Below are positions 1 to 8,650 of a stretch of DNA of 64,000 bases, piece after piece; the stretch's first letter is position 1, and every line of letters begins with the position of its first letter. Under the pieces are notes generated by a model. That model was not told the DNA's origin, ran no database searches, and worked only from the letters and a program-made list of their open reading frames with translations. Source of the DNA: Struthio camelus (taxonomy: Eukaryota; Chordata; Aves; Struthioniformes; Struthionidae); contig NC_090954.1 in the NCBI RefSeq assembly GCF_040807025.1, positions 134,001-198,000 on the forward strand. Direction: 5' to 3'. A program made the position numbers and the translations under genes.

Positions 1-286
1 TATGGCTCCCTAACCTGGGCAAATCAGATCCTCCCTTAAGCACTGTAACAGTTTTTATTCTGGGGTCCCAAGTTACTGTTATTACATTAAGCAGCAAAGC
101 AAGGCAAAGACAGGTGGGGTCACAGGTTACTCATCTAGCGACAAAAATTCTTATTTTAGGCCTCACTGTTTATTCCAGGTAAACAGACAAAAATAAAGCT
201 CCAAACAGGCAGGTGAGGCTTCACACAGACCTTGTGACTATTCCCCTTCTCCTTTCCTGGTCCATGAATTGTGGCTTATTACTCAC

Positions 287-474
287 AAGTCCAGTGAGGA
301 TGCAGCCAACCTTCCTACAGCTGAAGTTCTTCAGCAGTACCACGCAGAGAATCTTTCCACTGGCATTTGGATTCTCCTGGCCGCTCTTGACACGCTGTAA
401 CTTACAAAGGTCTGAGAGCCGTAGCCTGTAGTTCTTCATGGCAGCATGTAGTCGATCCGCGATGTTCTGAATAC
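287..474 (-). CDS. Putative internal coding exon, unrecognised gene
   Basis: On the minus strand an acceptor (TCTTAG before base 474) and a consensus donor (GTGAGT after base 287) enclose 188 bases. These read as 62 codons plus the last two bases of a split codon, with no stop. The peptide starts VQNIADRLHAAMKNYRL, contains ENPNASGKILCVVLL, and ends RKVGCILTGL. The first half looks alpha-helical with heptad-like spacing and the second half looks beta-rich. I do not recognise the family; it is not ETF1, REEP2, HSPA9 or KDM3B as I know them. It could be a middle or late exon of a minus-strand gene starting at the CpG island near 4.8 kb or the one near 13.5 kb. Splice sites and frame are visible; that it is a gene is inference. 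Confidence 0.45.
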
Positions 475-633
475 CTAAGATTAACACAATTTATAAACAC
501 AAAAATACTGCCGCTATAGGGTGTACAGTCAAGCTAAAATTTCTGCCACCAAAGAAAAACCCTCCGTGTCTGCCAGAATGAGCCATATGCATCAGCGCCT
601 ATAGCTCAAGGCTAGCAACCCCTCCCAGGTGAC

Positions 634-687
634 GTTCTTCTGGCAGGCTGCGTGTCTGAACTCCTCCGTCTTGCCTAAGAGTCTCCG
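634..687 (-). CDS. Weak candidate exon
   Basis: After an acceptor-like GTCCCAG the minus strand is open for RRLLGKTEEFRHAACQKN and stays open past a poor donor-like GTCACC. The peptide looks natural, but the phase does not join cleanly to the exon at 287-474, and a stop follows shortly if no donor is used. It may be a chance reading frame or an alternative terminal exon. Confidence 0.18.
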
Positions 688-1159
688 CTGGGACATTATA
701 ACTTTGTCAGCCAGCACTTGTTGATGGAGGCACGGTAAAATCCATCATCCTCCGAAAGTATAAAGCAAAGCAAAAAAAAAAAAAAAATCAGAGCTCTGCA
801 GAAAATCATAAGACAAACCCGTTTATATGCACAAAAGCAGATCTAATATACACACAAGCAAAGCAAACGAGCACAGGCAAGCCACAAATACCGCTTCCCC
901 CAACTCCCCTTTTGGAAGCCATGAGGACACTTGGGTTGCTGTGAAAGGGAAGTTAGACTAAGTAGCTCCTAGAGCTTAATCTTTCAGAAGCCTTCTGTGT
1001 CCACATTTTTGGCACAACCACGCTCTACCCCTCATTCAATTCAGATGCACAGAAGATGATCTGCTTCTTGGTACACTTGCACTGTAACTCCCCCCTTGTT
1101 AAGATCAGTGCCCACTGTCCCACTTAGACAGAGGATACTCTGCTGCCTATTCATTTCCC

Positions 1160-1840
1160 TGACGTTAGCTAGTTTAGAGGGAATTGAGCAGACTGGACTG
1201 TATCTACGCCATCAAAGGTAAAAGTCTCAAAGATAGTTACAGCCCGGATTGCTGCTAAACAGTCTTTCTCACAGCCAGAGAATTTTTGCTCTGGCCCCAG
1301 AGGGGATGTAGGGATGCTGCTACTGGCACCCACTTTCCCTTACCACTGTTTTCTAATGGTGCTCCTCCCACGGAATCAGTAGATGTGGGAATCCTTACTG
1401 AAAAAGGCTTGCCTTGTCCTGGGAATTTGAGGACATGGAGATTTCACAGCTGCTTCTTTCAGTTTAGTGAAAGCAGCATCCCGTTCCTTGTTCCAGCTCC
1501 ATTCCTGACTCCTTTCCCGTAATTCCCACCATGGTCTGCTGATACCGGTAAAGCTACATTAACACTGCTACAAGAATTTAAATCCTGCAATTGCCCTAAG
1601 TTGGAACTGATGAGAAGGAAACTTAATTCCACAAAGCTTTAACATTTCCTCTACCTACCTGTCTTCCTGTTTTCCCAAACACAATTCCCATGTCATTAAC
1701 CTGGGGTTGCACCAATTGAGCCTTCCTGAAATTCACCTCTTAATTTTATAATTCAGACACTGCTGTTTCTCACTTCCTCTTCGGGAACTTTGGTCACTTG
1801 ACTATCATTCCCCTAAGATAATAAGTTGCTGTCTTGTAGC
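1160..1840 (-). mobile_element. Decayed endogenous retrovirus pol fragment (copy A)
   Basis: Read on the minus strand, the interval from about 1.6 to 1.16 kb resembles the end of a retroviral reverse transcriptase and the start of RNase H. There is a W-x-W segment followed by the AF-x-x-LK-x-A pattern and a later E-K-x-C-x-A-A-I segment. These are the conserved positions of the thumb/connection region in ERV-L-like and gamma-like elements. In-frame stops and frameshifts interrupt it, so it is non-functional. The stretch 1468-1840 is recognisably similar to 7872-8240, so two related fragments sit in the same orientation. No LTRs or target-site duplications were identified. The 2133-2402 minus frame may be further remains of the same insertion. 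Confidence 0.5.
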
Positions 1841-2915
1841 TCATAAAATATGAGCTTTCAGAGATACATAAAGTCACACACAGAAAAATATATGTATGCA
1901 GCATACTTTTCGTAACACATACAGATGCATACATATAATCTTCTGTTACACGTTGGTGATCTGATATCCTGATGACTATTCCTAGGGATCTTTCCTCAAC
2001 AGGAGGAATGGGATTTCTCTTCTTGGGAGATGGAGACAGCTTTCAGTTGGTTCCATTTGATTTTATTACTTCAGCTTGCTTACGTTTTCCTGGTCTGTTC
2101 AATTTCAGCCATAGCAATTAATCTAACAAGTATTATATCTTTTCCTTTTTGTATACGGATATCAGATAACAACACCAAACAGAAACAACCAAAGCAAAAC
2201 TGAGGCAGACACAGTTAACAATATCCAAAGGGTAAGAATGGGTTACTTGGTCCCCAGTGCTGCCCCCGGAAGACAGAAATAACAGGGATTTGTTATTTGT
2301 TATAATAGTTACCTTAGTTACCCATGGTGGAACGCCTCCTTCTGTAGCAGTTTCTGGTGATATTAAGGGTCCATTTTTGCTTCCTTGTTTCATCCAGTCC
2401 ATTAGGTATTAATCACAAAAAAATGCTTGTCCATCTTTTCTCTTTGTCAGCATTTGCTATCGTTGCTTCCATCTCTGTAACAAACAGATAAACTTGCATT
2501 TTACCTTCAATGAAACGCTTACATTTGTGCATGTTCTTTTTCTCTTTACCATGTTCTTTTTCTCTTTTTTCTTTTCCTTAAAGGAAAGGTGCTATAACAG
2601 CACTTGGCATCATACGTTACAGGGTAAACAGTTTGGTAACAAAACATACAGCAACTAGGGCTAGGTTATTAGACAGGCAGGCACATCACCTAGTACACAC
2701 CTATGCCATCTTCCATGAAACCTTAGTCTGGTTCAGTATTATTGTACCGTTCAATATCCTTTCTCAAACCCTTGTATACACGTGCTTAACCAACAATTCT
2801 CTCAGTCTTTAACTACATGGAAGAATGACAGCACTTAATTTGCCTGCCTCTGTTTCAAACCTGTTACCTTTTTGATACATCTCCTAGATTATTCCTCCTG
2901 TACTTGGACGCTTAC
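1841..2915. other. Intronic or intergenic DNA, no supported gene
   Basis: AT-moderate DNA with short pyrimidine-rich stretches (for example TTTTTCTCTTT near 2.54-2.57 kb). An 89-codon minus frame at 2133-2402 shows no convincing domain. A 32-base AG...GT interval at 2340-2371 on the minus strand has splice-like edges but is too short to support alone. Confidence 0.4.
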
Positions 2916-2998
2916 CTCAGAGGCGATGACCAAAATGAACAACTGCATCATGACGTCTAGCTGCTTCTCTTCAAGGTGTCCCCCTTCAGTGGGCCACC
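2916..2998 (-). CDS. Putative internal coding exon, unrecognised gene
   Basis: A strong acceptor (TTTGGCAG before base 2998) and a consensus donor (GAG/GTAAGC after base 2916) bound 83 bases on the minus strand. Only one of the three frames is open. It gives 27 residues beginning WPTEGGHLEEKQLDV and ending QLFILVIASE, and leaves the frame in phase 0. The peptide looks like the start of an acidic then hydrophobic helix. Its EE-(K/R)-x-(L/I)-hydrophobic pattern resembles the candidate exon at 8585-8650. No family was recognised. It lies 1.8 kb inside the minus-strand direction from the CpG island at 4.43-5.24 kb. Confidence 0.4.
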
Positions 2999-4420
2999 CT
3001 GCCAAACAAACCCAAAAGACTGATGAGGCCATGAGGGTACCAGATTTTTGACCACTTCTCCAAGGTTTTCAGGGTGACTGACTTAACCACTTCTCTTCAC
3101 GTTACTTAAAGCTACATTCATCTATTACTTAGGACTAACGTTTTTCTATTTTAAGAGAAGATTGTTGTTTCAACTTTACATATAGTCCATAATCTGCTAT
3201 GCATCATCTCTAACCCTTTCTCCTTTCACAACGCTTTTGGTAATTAAAGGTGGTAATTAATAGCACCCCTTATTGTCCCATGGATTGGAGTAACACATCT
3301 CTCCTTCTCTGAGGACGTGCCTAAGACCCACACTTTTTTCTACAGTATGGTTGGGGGCTTCCCATAGCCCTTCAGCGTTCCCTTAGGCTTTTCCTGAGCC
3401 TTTTATTTGTTTAGGTTATTCCTTAGCCTGCAATTGTATGTTAATGTTCTCCTTAAGCATTGCACGGAGCACAATTATCCTAGACCAGCCGCATTTAGAA
3501 AGTCCTCTTGCAGGCACAGAGGGTTCTGAGAGGTGGCTCAGAAAAAGAGAGAGAAAAATCGGTTTGTCATCTGTGCACCCACCTGCCAACATTCTTCACC
3601 AAGAAGTGCTGCAAATTCTCTTTTCTCCAAAGCAGGACTGAGTCAAGGGGGACACAGATTACACCCTCTAATTAGGACACCTCACTGCTGTGGAGACAGG
3701 GTCTAGGAGTGGTTTTAGGACTATATGGGGCTTGGAGGGGGAAAGTCTGGAGTCAGGGACAATGTTGTGGCAGGGTTTGGAGGCATTTTGGGGTCTGTAG
3801 GGGTGTTAGAACAGGATCTGTGGGTGGTTTCTTGGCTTTTGGGGGAGCTGGATGCAGGAAGGGTGGGAATCTGCAGGGCCCTCAGGGCAGGGGTGCCACC
3901 CCAGATGCGTACTGAGTGCACAGCAGTGCTGCATGTGGCTGTCAGCTTTGCAGGAGAAGCCACTGGAGGAGGAGGAGGAAGGATCTACGAGCTTGTACAG
4001 AATGCCAGAAGAGGCAGCAGGGAACTCACCAAGAGCCCAGAAGAGCTGTGAAGGACCCCACCTTCCAGACAAGAGGCATCAGGCTGCTGTGCCACTGCTG
4101 GAGACACCCACACCCCCGTGCAGCATACGCGTGCCTGGGGAGATGTAAGAGGCAACGGAGGACCCATCGACACACACTGGACTGGGGAACCCCACAGCTG
4201 TGGGGCAGCTGTGCAGGAGGGCGCGGGGCTCAGCGAGGCTCAGCAGGGGTTACAGTCAGTTGGTGCCCGGGTTGGCTGGGGCCCACAGTCTGGGCCTGCG
4301 ACTGGGGGAGGCCTCAGGGTGCGGGTGCCTGGGCGTATTTTTCCCCTGTCCACCTTCTCGTTTCCCTAGCTACAACTCTCAAGTAAACGTTCTCGGCGCT
4401 GCGCTAACTGCACCTGGCTC
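2999..4420. other. Non-coding interval upstream of the CpG island
   Basis: No frame here is supported as a gene. From about 3.7 kb the DNA becomes G-rich on the plus strand, then grades into the CpG island. Overlapping frames of 60-156 codons at 3.7-4.4 kb on both strands are mutually inconsistent and reflect the lack of stops in GC-rich DNA. Confidence 0.4.
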
Positions 4421-4803
4421 AAAGTGACCTTAAATCGGTTTGGTCCGGTAGCTTTAAGCTTCCTGGCGTCTTACCAGCACCCTCGGGCAGGCCTGCCGCG
4501 ACGGGAGCCGTCCGCCCAGCGCCGCTCCGGGGCCCGCCTGACTCGCCGCTCCTCCCGGCCGCCTCCGCAGGGGCGAGCGCCCGCCCCGGCCTCGTCAGGG
4601 AGGAACCGGGGCCCTGAGGGCGGCACGCGGCAAACGGACGGTCAAACCCGCGCTCCCGGCAGACCCTGGGCCGCGCTGCCGGCGCCAGGCCCGAGCCCCC
4701 TCCCCAAACCTCGCCCCACACCTCCGCCTCCACGCAGCGACGGCCCCCGCGGGCAAGAACCGCCCGACGCCCGCGGCCACCCGAAGAGACGCGCTCACCT
4801 CAC

Positions 4804-4889
4804 CGGGGCCCCCAGATCCCCGACTCCGGGCGGCCTCCGCCCTCACCCGCCGCCGCCCCAGCGAAAACTCCGTCCCCGCGCGCCGCCAT
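4804..4889 (-). CDS. Candidate first coding exon, unrecognised gene
   Basis: The minus strand has ATG at 4889-4887 with A at -3 and G at +4. It is followed by 28 codons (MAARGDGVFAGAAAG, then a Gly-rich stretch, ending GIWGP) and a consensus donor CCCG/GTGAGG after base 4804, just before an in-frame TGA. Two bases of a split codon are left at the junction. The position just downstream of the NRF1 palindromes suits a first exon. Low-complexity Ala/Gly content limits confidence, and its phase does not match 2916-2998 directly, so an intervening exon would be required. Confidence 0.3.
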
Positions 4890-5002
4890 GCTGCTCCCCG
4901 CCGCCGCGCATGCGCCGCCCGCCGCGCATGCGCCGCCCGAGAACGGGGCGCGGCAGCGCCGGGGGCCCGGCTCTCGAGCACCGCGCATGCGCCGGCTCCG
5001 CC

Positions 5003-5105
5003 CCGAGCGGGAGGGGAGGGGAGGGGAGGGGCCAGGAGGGGAGTGGGAGGGACGGAGGGAAGGGGAGGGGGCGAGGGGGGGAGCGGGAGGGGGGCCAGGC
5101 GGGGA
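5003..5105 (+). repeat. G-run tract with quadruplex potential
   Basis: Successive GGGAGGGGAGGGG blocks separated by one to a few bases occupy about 100 bp of the plus strand, inside the CpG island and between its NRF1 palindromes and the CTCF-like array. There are many more than the four G-tracts needed for an intramolecular quadruplex. Confidence 0.6.
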
Positions 5106-5469
5106 ACGGCGCCCCCGCGTGCTCCCGGCGCGGGGCTGCAGCCCGCCGCCCCCGCCGCGGCCCCGCGGGGCTCGCGCTCAGCGGCGGGCGCCCCGGGGCT
5201 GCTCGGTCCGTGCCCGAGAGCCCGGCGGGGATCAGCGAGCGGGCTCCGGTGCTGCACCGGTGCGAGGGCACCGCGGAGCAGCGCCGAGGCGGCACTGCCC
5301 GTCCCCGCGACAACAGGAAGGAAGCACCAGTACGGAAAAGCACTCTGCGCTGCGGGTCTGTGAGCACGGGGAAGGGGCGAGGAGCACGGCCCCTTCGCTT
5401 ACCCGTTACCGAAACACTGCAGAGCAGCGGCGAACACGGCGACCGGCAGTGTGCAGGTGTGCGCCGGCT

Positions 5470-7510
5470 GGCTGCAGTATTCTTTGTAAGGGGGCGAGGG
5501 TAGTGGCTGCTGCAGTACTGGCTTATCGACACCCGAGGGCAGCAGTGATCACGGCGAAGTCCCTGCGCATGCGGGCCCCCCCGCTGGGTGCAGTACTGCT
5601 TTTCTGCCACCCGAGGGCAGCAGAGACCAAGGGAGTCCAGTACTGCGTTGTCGACACCCGAGGGCAGCCGTGAGCAGGGCGGAAACATTGCGCATGCGCA
5701 GGCCCCACTGGCTGTAGTTCCGCTATTTCGACATCCGAGGGCAGAAGGGAACATAGGGGAAGGACGGCGCATGCGCAACTCCTTGGCGTGCAGCGCCCCT
5801 TTTTTTACACCTGAGGGCAGCAGTGAGCAAGGGTAAGCCAGTACGCATGCCCGCCCCCCTCAGGTTACAGCACTACTTTGTCGACAAGGTGGGTAGCAGT
5901 GAGTACCGAGGGATCACAGCGCGTGCGCATCTCCGCGGGGTGCCGTACTCCTTTGTGCACAAGCGAGGACAGCAACGAGAGCTGCAGGAACTGCGTATGT
6001 GCCCTCCTGCCAGGTGCAGTACCGAATTGTCGACACTCGAGAGCAGCAGTGAGCACTGCGGAAGCACTGCGCAAGCGCGCGTCTTCTGTGTACAGTACTG
6101 CTTTGTCGACACGCGATGGCAGCAGTTAGCATTGCGGAAACATTGCGCATGCGCGCACCCGATGACTGCAGTACCCCTAATTAAACACTCGGGGCCAGCA
6201 GTGAGCACTACGGGAACAATGCACATGCGCGACCTGTCGACGCAGTATCACTTTTTCGACATTCGTGAACAGCAATGAGCACGTCGGACCCACTGAGCAT
6301 GCGCGCCCGCCGCAGAGTACAGCACCGCCTTTCCGACAGCCGAGGGCAGCAGGGAGCACTATGAGGACGCTGCGCATGCGTGCGCCGATCACCTGCAGTA
6401 CTCGGCTGTGCTCAAGCGAGGGCAGCAATGAGCACGAGCGCCCACTACGCATGCCTGATCAGTCTGGCTGTAATACCGAGTTGTGATCAAGGGAGGGCAG
6501 CAGCGAGCAAAGAGGCGCCATAGCGCATGCGTGAGCCTGCTTGCTGCGGTACTGCGCAGTGATGAAACGGTGGCAGCAGGGAGCATTGTAGCGCCACCGC
6601 GCACGCGTGCGCTGGCTCGCTGCAGTACTGCGTTGTGTCCTGGAAGGGGTGGGGGGGGCAGAAGTGAGCATCGCGCCGAACCGGCGCATGCGCTGAGATT
6701 TGGCTGCAGTATTGTTTGCAATCATGCGAGGGCAGTAGTGAGCATAGTGAACGCATTGCGCATGCGTGTCACGCTTGGGGTGCAGTATTGGCATGTTATC
6801 GCCTGGGGGCAGCAATGAGCTGTGCGAACTCACTGCGCATGCGTGCGCCCGTTGTCGGCAGTACTGGGGTGTCATCGCCAGAGGGCAGCAGAGAGCTCTG
6901 GTGGGCTGCAGTACTGTCTTGTCGTCACCTGGGGGCAGCAGTGAGCACGGTGCGCACGCTCTCTGCAGTACTGGGCTGTCGTCACCGGAGGGCAGCAGGG
7001 AGCACGGTTGACGTCTGACTGCAGTACTGGTTTCTGATCACGCGAGGGCAGCAGCGAGCGGTACGGCAGCGCTGCGCATGCGCGCCCACCGCCTGCAGTA
7101 CTTGCTTGTCGTCACCCGAGGGCAGTAGGGACAAGATGGGGGGCGCACTACGCATGCGGGAGCCGGTTGGCTGTCGTACTGGAATTTAATCGCCCGAGGG
7201 CAGCTCTGAGCAGATCGGCCCCAGTACGCAGGCGTTCCTCGGCTGCCTGCAGTACTGGGGTATCATCATCCGAGGGCAGCATTGAGCATCGGTGGGGCAT
7301 TGTGCATGGTTACTCGCCGGGCTGCAGTACTGGTTTGTCGTCACTTGGGGGCAGCAGGGAGCAGAGCGGCGCTGCTGCACGCCTGAGCTGAGCGGCTGCA
7401 GGCTGCAGTAATGGGGTGTCACCGCCCGAGGGCAGCAGTGAGCTGGTCGGCCTCAGTGCGCGTGCGCGACCCCGCAGGCCGTAGTACCATACCCTCCCCC
7501 AGGGCATCGG
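5470..7510 (+). repeat. Tandem array of ~27 CTCF-like/NRF1-like units (about 76 bp each)
   Basis: Each unit contains, in order: an upstream motif close to TGCAGTACT; about six variable bases; a core close to CGACACCCGAGGGCAGCAG; GTGAGCAC or similar; then, in most units, GCGCATGCGC. Core motifs start near 5531, 5607, 5654, 5731, 5806, 5884, 5959, 6032, 6108, 6184, 6259, 6336, 6412, 6485, 6563, 6643, 6722, 6799, 6875, 6924, 6980, 7037, 7112, 7188, 7265, 7340 and 7422, with degenerate copies at both edges. The core matches the CTCF consensus CCASYAGRKGGCRSY at 13-14 of 15 positions in good units. The leading motif and 6-bp gap match the known CTCF upstream (U) motif arrangement. All units point the same way. 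Spacing is mostly 73-80 bp; the short intervals (47-57 bp) are those lacking the NRF1 palindrome. CTCF binding itself is inferred. Confidence 0.85.
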
Positions 7511-7519
7511 TCGGCCGCA

Positions 7520-7840
7520 GTGCGCACGCGTCAGCCTGCCGGCGGCCGGGTGGAGCTCCCCGCGCCCCCGGCCCATCCCTTTGTGCCCCCCGACCCTTCC
7601 GTGCCCTCCCCGCTGGGCACCTGCGCCCTGCAGGAGGAGACAGTGGTGGGGACCTCCCGAGCATCCCGGCGGCGGTGCAGCGCCGGGGCACAGCAGCGCC
7701 AAGTGGTGGTGGAGGCGGCCGGGGCGCCCCGGCAAGCAGGCGGAGCAGGCCTCAGGCGGCGGGGCGCACTGGGTGCCCGCAGGCAGGGCCCAGGGCAAGG
7801 GCCCCAGCCGGGGTGGGCCTCGTCCTCATCGTTTTATGGC
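7520..7840. promoter_or_regulatory. GC-rich block flanking the array
   Basis: About 300 bp of GC- and CpG-rich DNA immediately right of the tandem array, without array units. It may be the right shoulder of the same CpG island, separated from the 4.43-5.24 kb part by the expanded repeat. Open frames here are short, overlap on both strands and are not supported. Confidence 0.35.
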
Positions 7841-7869
7841 AAGCATGCTTACAGCCGCTGCCGTCTGGT

Positions 7870-8250
7870 TAGGGAAAGCAGTGTCATTCCCTTGTTCCAG
7901 CTCTGCTCCTGACTCCTTTCCAGTAGCTCCCCTTCCAGTCTGCTGCTACCAGAAAAGTTATGGATATGCTGCCATAGGAAATGCAACCCTCCTACTCAGG
8001 ACGGATCAGAAAGACCCTTTATTTCACACAAAGCTTTAATCTTCTGTCAGCTTTCTGTTTCCCCAATTACAATACCCATATAGTGATCTTGGGGTTGGGC
8101 TAATCCTCCCATCAGGATTCTCCCATCAGGATTCTCTTCCTCTTTCTCCACTCTCAAGGGAATCTCGGTAGCTAGTCCTCCTCTTCCTGTCTTGGCATGA
8201 CTGGAAAACTGGGCTACCGACTTCTCTCGGCTGCTTCCCCCACCACTAGA
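7870..8250 (-). mobile_element. Decayed endogenous retrovirus pol fragment (copy B)
   Basis: Diverged relative of the stretch at 1468-1840 in the same orientation. Shared blocks include CTTGTTCCAGCTC, CCTGACTCCTTTCC and CACAAAGCTTTAA in the same order. The reverse-transcriptase-like reading seen in copy A is broken by frameshifts here. Two related insertions or one insertion later duplicated could explain the pair. Confidence 0.45.
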
Positions 8251-8314
8251 TTGTCATTAGAAGCACATCCACCATACTCTTCGATATCAGATCAGAAAGG
8301 TGTTTCCTTTACTT

Positions 8315-8351
8315 AAAAAAAAAAAAAAAAAGAAGAAGAAGAAGAAGAGGA
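8315..8351 (+). repeat. Poly-A followed by GAA microsatellite
   Basis: A run of about 17 A passes into AGAAGAAGAAGAAGAAG. Its position at the edge of the retroviral fragment suggests a retroposition tail, but no source element was identified. Confidence 0.7.
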
Positions 8352-8584
8352 GGCAAGGTCATTCCTGGGAAGAGCATATGTATACTAACAAGCACCAGAT
8401 GAGGGAGATCATGCGCAATGACAACACAAACTTTGTTTTACACTCAGTTATCACAGTAAGACAGTTAAGACAAATATCCACATAAAAAGATGGAAAGTTT
8501 TTTCAAAGAGCACAAATGACAACTGGAAATAGCAGCCCCTGAGACAGACAGAACCCGTGACCGCCTCACATTCAGTTCACAAAC

Positions 8585-8650
8585 CTGAATGATGCCCAGC
8601 AGCACATCGAATAGGCTGAAACAGTGCCAGGCGATTTCCCTCTCTTCTCC
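8585..8650 (-). CDS. Candidate coding exon, unrecognised gene
   Basis: A minus-strand acceptor (TTGCCAAG before 8650) and donor (CAG/GTTTGTG after 8585) enclose 66 bases, exactly 22 codons, reading GEEREIAWHCFSLFDVLLGI then Q. The peptide resembles an amphipathic or membrane-facing helix. The donor is weaker than consensus. Phase 0 at both ends would allow direct joining to a preceding phase-0 segment such as 9770-9816 on the same strand. Confidence 0.28.

Larger units (their letters stand above)
4430..5240. promoter_or_regulatory. CpG-island promoter with NRF1 palindromes
   Basis: About 800 bp of very GC- and CpG-rich DNA. Three copies of GCGCATGCGC, the NRF1 consensus core, lie at 4906-4915, 4924-4933 and 4983-4992. 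On the minus strand the NRF1 cluster sits just upstream of an ATG in strong context at 4889, as expected for a TATA-less housekeeping promoter. A long G-run segment (5003-5105) flanks it. The direction of transcription is inferred from the ATG and the donor near 4803; bidirectional activity is possible. Confidence 0.65.

Noticed and set aside
2133-2402. 89-codon minus frame with a hydrophobic tail
   Set aside because: Considered as a membrane protein or retroviral protease remnant; no diagnostic motif, so not called separately.
4424-5778. Frames of 359, 311, 261 and 220 codons across the CpG island
   Set aside because: They overlap on both strands, are low-complexity Arg/Pro/Gly/Ala, and extend into tandem repeat units; they result from GC-rich DNA lacking stops.
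5823-7018. Frames of 100-151 codons within the tandem array
   Set aside because: The repeat unit is non-coding in character; frames shift with unit-length changes and motif conservation is at DNA level.
5470-7510. Possible CRISPR array
   Set aside because: Regular repeats with spacers look superficially similar, but the units are diverged, the linkers are also repeated, and this is vertebrate DNA.
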